Below are positions 17,308-28,551 of a DNA stretch of 64,000 nucleotides, piece after piece (within the stretch, counting starts at the first letter, position 1; the number at the start of each line of letters is the position of its first letter). The notes beneath the pieces are model-generated. The model worked only from the letters and a program-made list of their open reading frames with translations. It did no database searches and was not told where the DNA came from. The translations under genes were made by a program, and so were the position numbers. This stretch comes from Streptomyces broussonetiae (GTDB lineage Bacteria; Actinomycetota; Actinomycetes; Streptomycetales; Streptomycetaceae), in NCBI RefSeq assembly GCF_009796285.1, contig NZ_CP047020.1, forward strand, positions 3,224,001 to 3,288,000, written 5' to 3'.

Positions 17308-18465
17308 GTGCGCATCACCGGAATCAGCACACACGTGGTCGGCACGCCGTGGCGCAACCTGACCTACGTCCAGGTGCACACCGACGAGGGCATCACGGGA
17401 GTGGGCGAGACCCGGATGCTCGGTCACACCGACGCGCTGATCGGCTATCTACGGGAGGCCGAGGCCAATCACGTGCTCGGATCGGACCCGTTCGCCGTCG
17501 AGGATCTCGTACGCCGGATGAAGTACGGCGACTACGGCCGCGCCGGTGAGATCGTCATGTCCGGCATCGCGGTCGTGGAGATGGCGTGCTGGGACATCAA
17601 GGGCAAGGCGCTCGGCGTGCCGGTGTGGCAGTTGCTCGGGGGCAGGGTGACCGACAAAGTCAAGGCGTACGCCAACGGGTGGTACACGACCGAGCGAACG
17701 CCCGAGGCGTATCACAAGGCCGCCCAAGGGGTGATGGAGCGCGGATACCGGGCGCTGAAGATCGACCCGTTCGGCACCGGGCACTTCGAGCTGGACCACG
17801 AACAGACCCTGTACGCCGTCTCGCTCATCGAGGCCGTGCGGGACGCGATCGGCCCGGACGCCGAGCTGATGCTGGAGATGCACGGCCGCTTCTCCCCCGC
17901 CACCGCCGTCCGGCTGGCGAAGGAGCTGGCCCCCTTCCAGCCGGCCTGGCTGGAGGAGCCGGTGCCGCCGGAGAACCTCAAGGCGCTGGAGAAGGTGGCC
18001 GCCAAGGTGGACACCCCCCTCGCCACCGGTGAGCGGATCCACGACCGCATCGAGTTCCGCGAACTGTTCGACAGCCAGGCCGTGGACATCATCCAGCCGG
18101 ACGTCGGCCACATCGGCGGCATCTGGGAGACCCGCAAGCTCGCCGCGACGGCCGAGACGCACTACATGCTGCTCGCGCCGCACAACGTCGGCGGGCCGGT
18201 GCTCACCGCCGCCTCCCTCCAGGTCGGCTTCACCTCGCCGAACTTCAAGATCCTCGAGCACTTCAACGACTTCGCGGACGCGGAGATCAAGAAGGTGGTC
18301 AAGGGCGCACCGCAGGTCGTGGACGGCTACTTCCACCTCTCCGACGCGCCCGGCCTCGGGGTCGAGCTGGATGTCGACGCCGCCGCCGAGTTCCCGCAGC
18401 AGCAGGCCCGGTTCGACCTGTGGGCCGAGGGCTGGGAGCAGCGCAAGCCCAAGGGGACGAAGTGA
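17308..18465 (+). CDS. Mandelate racemase/enolase family acid-sugar dehydratase
   Basis: A 385-residue enolase-superfamily enzyme that probably dehydrates an aldonic acid such as galactonate or a relative. Metal ligands are read from LMLEMHGR, WLEEPVPPE and ATGERIHDR; the acid/base parts are in QPDVGHIGG and LLAPHNVGG, which matches the DgoD/GalD branch more than mandelate racemase. The exact substrate is unresolved. GTG 17308 is the start. It opens a seven-gene operon and overlaps the next gene by 4 bases (GTGA). Confidence 0.85.
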   Translation: MRITGISTHVVGTPWRNLTYVQVHTDEGITGVGETRMLGHTDALIGYLREAEANHVLGSDPFAVEDLVRRMKYGDYGRAGEIVMSGIAVVEMACWDIKGKALGVPVWQLLGGRVTDKVKAYANGWYTTERTPEAYHKAAQGVMERGYRALKIDPFGTGHFELDHEQTLYAVSLIEAVRDAIGPDAELMLEMHGRFSPATAVRLAKELAPFQPAWLEEPVPPENLKALEKVAAKVDTPLATGERIHDRIEFRELFDSQAVDIIQPDVGHIGGIWETRKLAATAETHYMLLAPHNVGGPVLTAASLQVGFTSPNFKILEHFNDFADAEIKKVVKGAPQVVDGYFHLSDAPGLGVELDVDAAAEFPQQQARFDLWAEGWEQRKPKGTK

Positions 18466-19475
18466 GTTCCCGGGGTTCCCAGGTCGTCGTCGAGGCGCCG
18501 GGCAGCCACCGGGTCGAGGAGCACACGCCCCGCACGCCCGGCCCGGGCGAGGCGCTGGTCGCCGTGCACGCGGTCGGCATCTGCGGCAGCGACCGCGAGG
18601 TGTACCAGGGCAACCGGCCCGAGGGGTACGTCCGTTACCCGCTGACACCGGGTCACGAGTGGTCGGGAACGGTGCGGGCCGTGGGCGCCGGGGTTCCCGG
18701 GACGCTCGTCGGGCGCAAGGTCGTCGGCGAGGGCTTTCGCAACTGCCAGGTGTGCGACCGCTGCCACGCGGGCGAGACCACGCTGTGCACCGACGGCTAC
18801 GAGGAGACCGGCTTCACCCTGCCGGGCGCCATGGCCGCCACGCTCACCCTGCCGGCCCGGCTGCTGCACGCGCTGCCGGACGACGCCGACCTCACGGCCG
18901 CCGCGCTGCTGGAGCCCGCCGCCTGTGTCGCGGCGGCGGCCCTGAAGAGCGGCGCCCGGCCGGGTGAACGGGTCGCGGTGGTCGGCACCGGGACGCTCGG
19001 GATGTTCGCCGTGCAGTTCCTGAGGGCAATCTCGCCGGGCGAGCTGCTGGCGGTCGGGACCGGCAACGGCCGCGAGGCCCTCGCCCGGCGGTTCGGCGCC
19101 ACCGACTTCCGCACCAGGGACCAGGCACTGCCCGACGACTTCGACGTGGTCATCGAGACCGCCGGATCCGCGTCCGCCGCACGCACCGCCGCCTCCCTGC
19201 TGCGGCGCGGCGGACGACTGGTCCTGACCGGGATCCCGGCGCCGGGCGCGGACGGGCTCGACCCGACGGATCTCGTCGTACGGCAGCTGGCGGTGTTCAC
19301 CGTCTTCGGGGCACCGCCCGATGCCTGGGCGCACGCCGTGCGGGTGTTCGGCGCCGGATTGCTGGACCCGGTGCCGCTGGTCACGCACGAACTGCCGCTG
19401 ACCGAGTTCCCGCAGGCCATCGAGCTGGTCGGGGCCGGCGATCCCAAGGTGGGCAAGGTGCTGCTCCGCCCCTAG
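18462..19475 (+). CDS. Zinc-dependent alcohol/sugar dehydrogenase (MDR)
   Basis: A 337-residue medium-chain dehydrogenase likely to oxidise a sugar or polyol with NAD(P). The catalytic zinc site shows GICGSDRE and GHEWSG, the structural zinc lobe has four cysteines in NCQVCDRCHAGETTLC, and the Rossmann loop is VVGTGTLGMFAVQ. GTG 18462 overlaps the dehydratase stop, so the two are translationally coupled. In context it could oxidise the aldose to the lactone or acid used by the dehydratase. Confidence 0.87.
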   Translation: MSSRGSQVVVEAPGSHRVEEHTPRTPGPGEALVAVHAVGICGSDREVYQGNRPEGYVRYPLTPGHEWSGTVRAVGAGVPGTLVGRKVVGEGFRNCQVCDRCHAGETTLCTDGYEETGFTLPGAMAATLTLPARLLHALPDDADLTAAALLEPAACVAAAALKSGARPGERVAVVGTGTLGMFAVQFLRAISPGELLAVGTGNGREALARRFGATDFRTRDQALPDDFDVVIETAGSASAARTAASLLRRGGRLVLTGIPAPGADGLDPTDLVVRQLAVFTVFGAPPDAWAHAVRVFGAGLLDPVPLVTHELPLTEFPQAIELVGAGDPKVGKVLLRP

Positions 19476-19479
19476 AGAC

Positions 19480-19550
19480 GTACGCCGGTCAGGGCGTGAC
19501 CTGACGGCGCCCTGACCGGCGTACCCCAAGGCCCGAGGCCATGGCCTTGG
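19480..19550 (+). promoter_or_regulatory. Double hairpin inside the sugar operon
   Basis: A perfect 17-bp stem, GTACGCCGGTCAGGGCG (19480-19496) with its complement at 19508-19524 around an 11-base loop, is followed by CCAAGGCC (19526-19533) / GGCCTTGG (19543-19550). The first looks like a terminator 5 bases after the dehydrogenase stop. Because the next genes continue in the same direction, it may be a partial terminator or an RNA-processing site that sets higher or separate expression of the transporter genes. Confidence 0.65.
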
Positions 19551-19626
19551 AGCCACGGCCTTGGCACACCCAGAGCCGCGAACCATGTCCGAGATATCGA
19601 ACGCCTTGAGTGCGAAGGAACAGCTT

Positions 19627-20628
19627 GTGACCGACGCTTCCGCCCCGGGAGTCCGCAGGCCCGGAGAGCCGGTGCTTACCGCTCTCGGCCTCGGCGCGCC
19701 CGCGCCCGACCCCGCCGACGCCTCCGCCCACAGCTTCCCGGGCGGTGGCCGCTGGCGCACCGAGATCCCCTCGTGCGAGGGGCCCGAGGCGCTGGCGGTC
19801 GTCCTGAAGGAGTCCTCCCGCCTCGACGTGCCGATCCACCGGATCAGCCAGGGCAGCGGTGTGTGGATGCTCACCGACGCCGAGATCACCGAGATGGTCG
19901 AGGCGACCTCCGCACGCGACATCGAACTCTGCCTGTTCACCGGCCCGCGCGGCACCTGGGACATCGGCGGCTCGGTGCGCTCCGACTCGCGGGGGGCCGG
20001 ACTGCGCGCCCGGGGCCACGACGCCGTGGCCGGCTGTGTCGAAGACGCCGTCCGGGCGACCGAGTTGGGCGTCAGGTGCCTGCTGGTCGCCGACGAGGGG
20101 GTGTTGTGGACCCTGCATCGGGCCCGCGAGGGCGGCATCATCCCGGCCGACACCACCCTGAAGGTCTCGGCGCTCGTCGGCCCGGTGAACCCGGCGTCGT
20201 ACGCCGTCTTCGAGCGCCTCGGCGCCGACTCCGTCAACGTGCCCAGCGATCTGACCCCGGCCCACCTCACCGAGATCCGCCGGGTCTCCGCCGCTCCCAT
20301 GGACATGTACATCGAGGCCCCCGACGACCTCGGCGGCTATGTGCGGATGTACGAGGTCGCCGAGCTGATCCGGCGTGGCGCACCGCTCTATCTCAAGTTC
20401 GGTCTGTCCAAGGCTCCCGGCATCTACCCGTGGGGCACCCATCTGCGGGACGTGACCCTGGACACCGCCCGGGAGCGGGTGCGGCGCGGCCGGCTCGCCC
20501 TGGACCTGCTCGCCCGGCACGGCGCAGACGGCGACATGGCGCCGCTCGGCTCCCGGCTGCCCGGCCCGCTGAACCGCTTCCCCGTCGAAGCGTCCGCTCC
20601 TCCCAACGACGAGAACGACAAGGACTGA
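19627..20628 (+). CDS. Protein of unknown function in the sugar operon (possible TIM barrel, U32-like)
   Basis: A 333-residue protein I cannot assign firmly. No signal peptide or membrane segment. Alternating strands and helices such as [62 protein letters not shown] and [11 protein letters not shown] suggest a (beta/alpha)8 barrel. Homologues of this kind are sometimes labelled U32 peptidase, but the U32 signature with its Cys cluster is not visible. GTG 19627 has AAGGAA 7 bases upstream; ATG 19585 is an alternative in the same frame without a ribosome site. Only 5 bases precede chvE, so a role in handling the imported sugar is likely. Confidence 0.7.
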   Translation: MTDASAPGVRRPGEPVLTALGLGAPAPDPADASAHSFPGGGRWRTEIPSCEGPEALAVVLKESSRLDVPIHRISQGSGVWMLTDAEITEMVEATSARDIELCLFTGPRGTWDIGGSVRSDSRGAGLRARGHDAVAGCVEDAVRATELGVRCLLVADEGVLWTLHRAREGGIIPADTTLKVSALVGPVNPASYAVFERLGADSVNVPSDLTPAHLTEIRRVSAAPMDMYIEAPDDLGGYVRMYEVAELIRRGAPLYLKFGLSKAPGIYPWGTHLRDVTLDTARERVRRGRLALDLLARHGADGDMAPLGSRLPGPLNRFPVEASAPPNDENDKD

Positions 20629-20633
20629 TCCCC

Positions 20634-21743
20634 ATGCGCAACCGCAGAGCCGCACTCGCCGCAACAGCCGGAGCCGCCTCGCTCGCCCTGATACTCACCG
20701 CCTGCGGGCAGAGCGGCTCGGGCGGCAGCAAGGAGAAGACGGGCGACGTCAAGGGCGCCACGATCGGCATCGCGATGCCGACGAAGTCCTCCGAGCGGTG
20801 GATCAACGACGGCACCGACATGGTCAAGAACCTCAAGGCCAAGGGCTACAAGACCAAGCTGGTCTACGGCGAGGACGACCCGAGCACCCAGGTCTCGCAG
20901 ATCGAGAACATGATCACGCAGGGCGTCAAGGGCCTGATCATCGCGGCCATCGACAACAAGTCCCTGAACAACGTGCTCCAGGAGGCCGCCCAGGCCAACA
21001 TCCCGGTCATCGCCTACGACCGGCTCATCCTCGGCACCAAGAACGTCGACTACTACGCCTCGTTCGACAACGAGAAGGTCGGGACCCTCCAGGGCACCTA
21101 CATCGTCCACAGGCTCGGTCTGGACGCCGGCAAGAAGGGTCCGTTCAACATCGAGCTGTTCGCCGGCTCCAACGACGACAACAACACCCAGTACTTCTTC
21201 GACGGCGCGATGAAGGTGCTCCAGCCCTACATCGACAAGAAGGAGCTGGTCGTCAAGTCCGGCCAGACCAAGCTGAACCAGGTCACCACCCTGCGCTGGG
21301 ACGGCACCACGGCGCAGAAGCGCATGGAGGACATCCTCACCGCCTCCTACAAGAGCGGCCGGGTCGACGCGGTGCTCTCGCCGTACGACGGCATCTCCAT
21401 CGGCATCATCTCCGCGCTCAAGTCCGACGGTTACGGCTCGGGCAGCAACCCGCTGCCCGTCATCACCGGCCAGGACGCCGAGCTGGCCTCGGTGAAGTCG
21501 ATCATCGCCGGTCAGCAGACCCAGACCGTCTTCAAGGACAGCCGCAAGGAGACCGCGGTCGCCGTGACCATGGTCGACGACGTCCTGCACGGCAAGAAGC
21601 CGCAGGTCAACGACACCACGACCTACACCAACGGCGCCAAGGTCGTCCCCTCGTACCTGCTCCAGCCGGTGAGCGTGGACAAGACCAACTACGAGGACGT
21701 GCTGGTCAAGGGCGGCTACTACACCGAGTCCCAGCTCAAGTGA
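20634..21743 (+). CDS. chvE: Sugar ABC transporter substrate-binding lipoprotein (ChvE type)
   Basis: A 369-residue periplasmic-binding-protein family I lipoprotein that captures monosaccharides outside the cell for the MmsA/MmsB pump. The signal peptide ends in the lipobox LTAC (Cys near 23). Typical ChvE features are [32 protein letters not shown] and the ligand-contact stretch [15 protein letters not shown] 20634 is the natural start; the frame is open further left through the preceding gene. ChvE-like proteins bind galactose, arabinose, xylose or glucose; which one applies here cannot be read from the sequence. Confidence 0.93.
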   Translation: MRNRRAALAATAGAASLALILTACGQSGSGGSKEKTGDVKGATIGIAMPTKSSERWINDGTDMVKNLKAKGYKTKLVYGEDDPSTQVSQIENMITQGVKGLIIAAIDNKSLNNVLQEAAQANIPVIAYDRLILGTKNVDYYASFDNEKVGTLQGTYIVHRLGLDAGKKGPFNIELFAGSNDDNNTQYFFDGAMKVLQPYIDKKELVVKSGQTKLNQVTTLRWDGTTAQKRMEDILTASYKSGRVDAVLSPYDGISIGIISALKSDGYGSGSNPLPVITGQDAELASVKSIIAGQQTQTVFKDSRKETAVAVTMVDDVLHGKKPQVNDTTTYTNGAKVVPSYLLQPVSVDKTNYEDVLVKGGYYTESQLK

Positions 21744-21787
21744 TCCCGACCGTCCCTGCGACCCCACACTGATTGGAAGGCACGACC

Positions 21788-23370
<1,583 letters not shown>

Positions 23371-23374
<4 letters not shown>

Positions 23375-24615
23375 GCACGGACGTCACCGACAAGACCCCG
23401 GCCGCCGCGCCGCCGGGCAAGGACGGCTCGGCCACCGGCGAGGGCCTGTTGCGGCTGGTGCTCGGCGGCCTGCGCCGCAACATGCGCCAGTACGGCATGC
23501 TGATCGCGCTCGGTCTGATCGTCGTCCTCTTCCAGATCTGGACCGGCGGCGACCTGCTGCTGCCGCGCAACGTCTCCAACCTGGTGCTGCAGAACAGCTA
23601 CATCCTGATCCTCGCGATCGGCATGATGCTGGTGATCATCGCCGGGCACATCGACCTGTCGGTCGGCTCGATCACGGCGTTCGTGGGCGCCTTCGCGGCC
23701 GTGCTGACGGTGCAGCACGGCGTGGCCTGGCCCGTCGCGCTGGTGCTGTGTCTGCTGGTGGGCGCGGCGGCGGGCGCCGTACAGGGCTTCCTGATCGCCT
23801 ATTTCGGCATACCGTCGTTCATCGTCACCCTCGCCGGGATGCTCCTCTTCCGCGGCCTCACCGAGATCCTGCTCAAGGGCCAGACCCTGGGCCCGTTCCC
23901 GAACGGCCTGCAGAAGATCGGCAACGGCTTCCTGCCCGAGGTCGGTCCGAACACCAACTACCACAACCTCACCCTGCTCCTCGGCATCGTCCTGGTCGCC
24001 GCGGTGGTGTGGCAGGAGGTGCGCGACCGGCGCCGCCAGCGGGAGTTCTCCCTCGACGTGGTGCCGAAGAACCTCTTCCTGCTCAAGCTCGTCGCCCTGG
24101 TCGCCGCGATCGTCGCCCTGACGATGCTGCTCGCCAGCTACGACGGCGCACCGATCATCCTGATCATCCTCGGTGTCCTGGTGGGCGGCTACGGCTACGT
24201 CATGCGCAACTCGGTCTTCGGCCGCCACATCTACGCCATCGGCGGTAACCTGCCCGCGGCCAAGCTGTCCGGTGTGAAGGACAGGCGCATCACCTTCCAG
24301 GTGTTCCTGAACATGGGCGTGCTCGCGGCCCTGGCGGGTCTGGTGGTCGCCGCCCGCCTGAACGCGGCCTCGCCGAAGGCGGGCGACGGCTTCGAACTGG
24401 AGGCCATCGCCTCCTCGTTCATCGGCGGCGCCTCGATGAGCGGCGGTGTCGGCACCGTGCTCGGCGCCATCATCGGCGGTCTCGTCCTCGGTGTGCTGAA
24501 CAACGGCATGAACCTCCTCAGCGTCGGCACCGACTGGCAGCAGGTCATCAAGGGCCTGGCCCTGTTGGCAGCGGTCGGGTTCGACGTGTGGAACAAGCGC
24601 AAGTCCGGTTCGTGA
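23371..24615 (+). CDS. mmsB: Multiple-monosaccharide ABC transporter permease
   Basis: A 414-residue integral membrane permease of the RbsC/XylH/MmsB (BPD_transp_2) family with about ten hydrophobic segments, for example [17 protein letters not shown] and [20 protein letters not shown]. The signature HIDLSVGSI and the GGxxLxGG-like [13 protein letters not shown] are present. ATG 23371 overlaps the mmsA stop (ATGA). With ChvE and MmsA it completes one importer. Confidence 0.95.
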
Positions 24616-24640
24616 GGGTCCAGAAAAGGGAGCCGTACCC

Positions 24641-25813
24641 ATGGAACTGAACAGACGCACCGTCCTCGCCGGCGCCGCCGCGGCGGGTGTCGCCGCCACC
24701 ACGCTCGGCAGGGCGACATCAGCCGCCGCCGCGACGGGCGCGCGGGCCGCATCCGCGGCCAGGCCCGTGCAGGAGTACTTCGGCACGCTCGCCGACGGCA
24801 CCAAGGTCCACCGCTGGTCGCTGGAGAACGGCGGCACGCGGCTCAAGGTCCTCTCCTACGGCGGCATCATCCAGTCCCTGGAGATCCCGGACAGGCACGG
24901 CCGGTACGCGAACGTCTCGCTCGGCTACGACAACCTCGCCGCGTACGTGGCCGGGACCACCTACTTCGGCGCCACCATCGGCCGCTACGGCAACCGCATC
25001 GCGAAGGGCCGGTTCACCCTCGACGGCAAGCAGTACCAGCTGTCCGTCAACGACGGTGTGAACAGCCTGCACGGCGGCGCCAAGGGCTTCAACACCAAGG
25101 TGTGGGACGTCGAGCCGTTCACCGACGGCGCACACGTCGGCCTGCACCTGTACTACACCAGCGTCGACGGCGAGATGGGCTACCCCGGCACGCTGCGGAC
25201 GAAGGTCACCTTCACCCTCACCCCGCTCGGCGACTGGCGGATCGACTACGAGGCCACCACCGACAGGCCGACGGTCGTCAACCTCACCAACCACACGTAC
25301 TACAACCTCGCGGGCGAGGGCAGCGGCAGCATCTACGACCACGAACTCCAGCTCGCCGCAGGACGGTTCACGCCGACCGACGCGGGCCTGATACCCACCG
25401 GCGAACTGGCGAAGGTCACGGGCACCCCGTTCGACTTCACCCGCCCCAAGCCGATCGGCCGGGACATCCGCACCGGTCACCCGCAGCTGGTCACCGCCAA
25501 GGGCTACGACCACAACTTCGTGCTCGACAAGGGCGTGACCGCGCGGCCCGAACACGTGGCCACGCTGCGCGACCCCGGCTCCGGGCGCACTCTGAGGATC
25601 TTCACCGACCAGCCCGGTGTGCAGTTCTACTCGGGCAACTTCCTCGACGGCACCCTGGTCGGCCCGTCCGGCCGCACCTACCGGCAGGGCGACGGACTGG
25701 CCCTGGAGACCCAGCACTTCCCGGACTCGCCGAACGAGCCGACGTTCCCGTCCACCGTGCTGCGCCCCGGCCGCACCTACCGGACGACAACCGTTCACCG
25801 GTTCTCCGCATGA
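24641..25813 (+). CDS. Exported aldose 1-epimerase (Tat signal)
   Basis: A 390-residue mutarotase with an added N-terminal Tat-type signal, NRRTVLAGAAAAGVAATTLG followed by a signal-peptidase site near AAA-ATG. The catalytic parts match GalM: GRYGNRIAKG, VNSLHGGAKG, VNLTNHTYYNLAG and LALETQHFPDSPNEP. Outside the cell it would equilibrate sugar anomers before uptake by ChvE-MmsA-MmsB. Last gene of the operon, 25 bases after mmsB and followed by a terminator hairpin. Confidence 0.92.
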   Translation: MELNRRTVLAGAAAAGVAATTLGRATSAAAATGARAASAARPVQEYFGTLADGTKVHRWSLENGGTRLKVLSYGGIIQSLEIPDRHGRYANVSLGYDNLAAYVAGTTYFGATIGRYGNRIAKGRFTLDGKQYQLSVNDGVNSLHGGAKGFNTKVWDVEPFTDGAHVGLHLYYTSVDGEMGYPGTLRTKVTFTLTPLGDWRIDYEATTDRPTVVNLTNHTYYNLAGEGSGSIYDHELQLAAGRFTPTDAGLIPTGELAKVTGTPFDFTRPKPIGRDIRTGHPQLVTAKGYDHNFVLDKGVTARPEHVATLRDPGSGRTLRIFTDQPGVQFYSGNFLDGTLVGPSGRTYRQGDGLALETQHFPDSPNEPTFPSTVLRPGRTYRTTTVHRFSA

Positions 25814-25868
25814 ACTGGCTCACACCCGACGTGAGTTGAACACCACTGCCGTCCCTTCCGTATCCATG

Positions 25869-25898
25869 GGTGGCCCGTGCTCCCCCGCACGGGCCACC
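25869..25898 (+). terminator. Terminator of the sugar operon
   Basis: GGTGGCCCGTGC (25869-25880) pairs perfectly with GCACGGGCCACC (25887-25898) around the loop TCCCCC. It ends only 5 bases before the GGAGG of the next gene, so it could also influence that gene's expression. Confidence 0.8.
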
Positions 25899-25914
25899 TT
25901 GAACGGAGGTTCCT

Positions 25915-27648
25915 TTGGCCGGCAACGTCACCTCGCTGTTCCGCGGCACCGCCGCGCACAGCCCGTCGATGGCGGCGCTGGCACGGGAGGGCGGCGACGG
26001 GACCGGGCCGGTGGACTTCTGCGTCCCGTGCAACCCGTACTTCCCCACCCCGGCCATGTTCGACGAGCTGTCGGCCCGGCTGCGTGAGATCGCCACGTAC
26101 TACCCGAGCGGCGCCGACACCATCACGGGCGAGCTGTGCGCGCTGCTCCAACTGCCGCCGCAGTGCGTGGCGATGGGCAACGGCTCGACGGAACTGATCA
26201 CCTGGATCGACCATCTCCTGGTCCGTGAGTCCCTGGCGGTACCGGTCCCCACCTTCGGCCGCTGGACCGACCAGCCGATGGAGACCGGCAAGCGGGTCGA
26301 CATGTTCCCGCTCCAGGAGGCGGCCGGTTTCGCGCTGGACCTCGCCCAGTACGCGGACTTCATCCGCGCCCGGGGCACGCGGGTCGCCGTGATCTGCAAC
26401 CCGAACAACCCCGACGGCGGCTATCTCCGCAAGCAGCAGGTGGTCCAGTTCATGGACGCGATGACGGACCTGGACCTGATCGTCGTGGACGAGTCCTTCC
26501 TGGAGTTCGCGGACGCCGAGGCCGAGCCGAGCGTCGTGCGCGAGGCCATGCTCCGCCCGAACGTCATCGTCCTGCGCAGCCTCGGCAAGAACTTCGGCCT
26601 GCACGGCATCCGCTTCGGCTACCTGGTGGCGAACCCGGCGCTCGCGGGCAGGGTCCGCTCGATGCTGCCCAAGTGGAACCTCAACTCCTTTGCCGAACAT
26701 GTGGTGTTCATGCTGAAGGAGCACGGTGTCGAGTACGCGCAGAGCCTCTTGCAGGTCCGCCGTGACCGCCTGGAGATGGCCAGCCACCTCTCCGCGCTCC
26801 CCGGCCTGACGGTGTTCCCCTCGCAGGGCAACTTCCTCTTCGTACGACTGCCCGTAGGAGCCGAGGGCACGGTGGTCCGGGACCGGATGCTCACCGAGCA
26901 CCGGATCCTGGTCCGTGAGTGCGGCAACAAGATCGGTTCCTCCAGCCGCTTCCTGAGACTCGTGGTGCGCCCCCAGGTCGACGTGCGTCGCCTGGTGTCC
27001 GGCCTGGAACAGGTGCTCTACGGGACCAGGAGGGGAGCCGCCGTACCCGAGCTGGGCACCGGGACCAGCTACAGCTCGGGTACGGCGGCCGTCGACCGGC
27101 TGGTCAGCGAGACCAACGGAGGCGGCGTACCGGGCCTGGCCGCACAGGCCCAGGCCATGACCGCCGCTCCCGCTCCGGCCGCCGGCACCGGCATGCCGCT
27201 CCCCGCCGCCGTGCCCCCACCCGGCGCCGGGATGCCGATGCCGGCGGCGCCCCAGCAGGTACCCGCGCCGCTTGCCGCGGCTCTGCCGGCTCCGGTACCG
27301 GCGGTGGTGCAGCCCGCCCCTGCGCAACAGCCCCTGGTCCCGGCTCAGCCGCCGATGATGCCGATGCAGCAGCCGGTGGCCCCGGTGCCGGTCCCCGCGC
27401 CCTTCCCGGCCCCGCCCCCTCCGCCCATGCCGGCCCCCGTGCCCGCCCCGGCCCCCGCCGCCGCCTTCGCCCCCACCCCGCCCGGCGTTCCGGCGCGCGG
27501 CGGGCTGACGGCGGCGCAGGTGCGCGGCGTGACGGCGCCCGCCGCCCCGGCGCCGGCCACCCCGAACGGGCTGACCCCGGCCCCGGCCACGGGCTGGCCG
27601 AACGCCCAGAGCTGGCCGAACGCGGCGGGCATGGGCCAGGCAGGCTGA
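25915..27648 (+). CDS. HisC-like PLP aminotransferase with long Pro/Ala-rich tail
   Basis: Residues 1-370 form a fold-type I aminotransferase related to histidinol-phosphate aminotransferase: VAMGNGSTELITW, the PLP-contact NPNNPDGGYL, VVDESFLEF and the Schiff-base lysine in RSLGKNFGLHGIRFGY; the carboxylate arginine is in SSRFLRLVVRP. Such homologues in actinobacteria are sometimes threonine-phosphate decarboxylase-like. After residue 380 come about 190 residues dominated by Pro, Ala, Met and Gln without evident fold, which normal HisC (about 360 residues) lacks. TTG 25915 is supported by GGAGG 6 bases before it. The substrate is unknown. Confidence 0.85.
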   Translation: MAGNVTSLFRGTAAHSPSMAALAREGGDGTGPVDFCVPCNPYFPTPAMFDELSARLREIATYYPSGADTITGELCALLQLPPQCVAMGNGSTELITWIDHLLVRESLAVPVPTFGRWTDQPMETGKRVDMFPLQEAAGFALDLAQYADFIRARGTRVAVICNPNNPDGGYLRKQQVVQFMDAMTDLDLIVVDESFLEFADAEAEPSVVREAMLRPNVIVLRSLGKNFGLHGIRFGYLVANPALAGRVRSMLPKWNLNSFAEHVVFMLKEHGVEYAQSLLQVRRDRLEMASHLSALPGLTVFPSQGNFLFVRLPVGAEGTVVRDRMLTEHRILVRECGNKIGSSSRFLRLVVRPQVDVRRLVSGLEQVLYGTRRGAAVPELGTGTSYSSGTAAVDRLVSETNGGGVPGLAAQAQAMTAAPAPAAGTGMPLPAAVPPPGAGMPMPAAPQQVPAPLAAALPAPVPAVVQPAPAQQPLVPAQPPMMPMQQPVAPVPVPAPFPAPPPPPMPAPVPAPAPAAAFAPTPPGVPARGGLTAAQVRGVTAPAAPAPATPNGLTPAPATGWPNAQSWPNAAGMGQAG

Positions 27649-27759
27649 GCGCGAAGTCCACTGCGTCACAAGGCGGTTGGAAACGCGGGATCCCGGGCGG
27701 CTCACACGGTTGGCCCACTCGAGGTGAAACTTCCTTCAAAGGCAGCCAGGGTGAGTCAC

Positions 27760-28041
27760 ATGAACGGTATACCGGCGTCTCGCCGACACAGGACCATCGC
27801 CCGAGTACTCGCGGCCGGCGCCCTGGGCGTCGCGCTCGCGGCCACCGCGGCCACGCCCTCGTCCGCAGTGGCCGCGAGGGCCACCACAGTCAAGTCCAGT
27901 CCCGTCGACCACGACCACGAGCACGGCCGCGACCACGAGCACGGCCGCGAGCACGAGCACGAGCACGGCCGCGGCGACCACGACGAGGGCCGGGACTGGG
28001 ACGGGCCGGACTGCGTCGGCCTGATCAACCTGCTCTGCTGA
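27760..28041 (+). CDS. Small exported His-rich protein
   Basis: A 93-residue protein with a clear signal peptide (basic start, then VLAAGALGVALAATAATPSSAVAA). The mature part is about 55 residues; its middle is a run of DHDHEHGRDHEHGREHEHEH type repeats with about nine His and many Asp/Glu, and it ends DGPDCVGLINLLC with two cysteines. The composition suggests binding of zinc, nickel or copper outside the cell. I do not recognise a family. ATG 27760 with AGGGTGAG upstream is chosen; GTG 27724 and 27751 are in frame. It follows the aminotransferase by 111 bases. Confidence 0.65.
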   Translation: MNGIPASRRHRTIARVLAAGALGVALAATAATPSSAVAARATTVKSSPVDHDHEHGRDHEHGREHEHEHGRGDHDEGRDWDGPDCVGLINLLC

Positions 28042-28345
28042 TCGACCGCCGGCTGCCCCCGCTGTTCATCTTCTGCGCCCTCGCCGTCAGCGGCCTTCGA
28101 ACGGCGCAGAGGGCCGACCACCCGGGTACGTCGACCTCGGCCCGCACGGTCTTGCCGGGCGGGTCGCGGTCCACCACCTCCCACCGGTCGGCCAGTGCCC
28201 CGACCAGCACAAGCCCTCGCCCGGCCGCGGCGAGCGGCGCGGGCCCGGTCACCTCGCACGGTCCGGGGGGCGCTCGGCCCGGGTGTCCGTCCCCTCGACC
28301 CGCACACTCCCGGTCACCAGGGCGAGCCGCACCTCGAGCAGGCAC
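28025..28345 (-). pseudogene. Remnant of an RsbW-like anti-sigma ATPase gene
   Basis: On the minus strand one frame carries AAAGRGLVLVGALADRWEVV and PPGKTVRAEVDVPG, the C-terminal G2-box region of the Streptomyces RsbW/SpoIIAB-like ATPase family. The preceding strand, VCLLEVRLALVTGSVRVEGTD, is in a different frame that ends in a stop, so a frameshift divides the two. Everything N-terminal (N box, G1 box) is missing. It lies back to back with a truncated Xre-family gene, the arrangement of intact whiJ/abaA-like loci. Confidence 0.65.
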
Positions 28346-28365
28346 ACGCCGGACTGCACGGGCCC

Positions 28366-28551
28366 ATCGCTCTGCTCGAGACCCCGAAGAACAAGTGGTT
28401 CGCGTACAGCGAGGGACAGGAAAGCGGCCAGTTCATCTCCGACTTGAAGGTGATCAGCGTTCTCCGGAACCGGTATGCCACTCTGCGTTCACAGGCTCTC
28501 ACCATCCGGGACTCCGTGAGCCTGCTGCAACGGATTCGAGGAGACCCATGA
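28366..28551 (+). pseudogene. C-terminal remnant of a WhiJ-like Xre/DUF5753 regulator
   Basis: The last 61 residues of a helix-turn-helix regulator of the WhiJ/Scr1 type. Recognisable family text is KWFAYSEGQESGQFISD and RNRYATLRSQALTIRDSVSL followed by LLQRIRG. The N-terminal HTH and most of the DUF5753 domain are absent. Its stop overlaps the start of the DUF397 gene (ATGA), exactly as in intact loci. A single deletion across the divergent promoter could have removed the fronts of both this gene and the anti-sigma gene. Confidence 0.7.

Noticed and set aside
19773..20633. Apparent fusion upstream of ChvE in the same frame
   Set aside because: The lipoprotein signal and ATG at 20634 mark the real start; the upstream part is another frame of the unknown gene.
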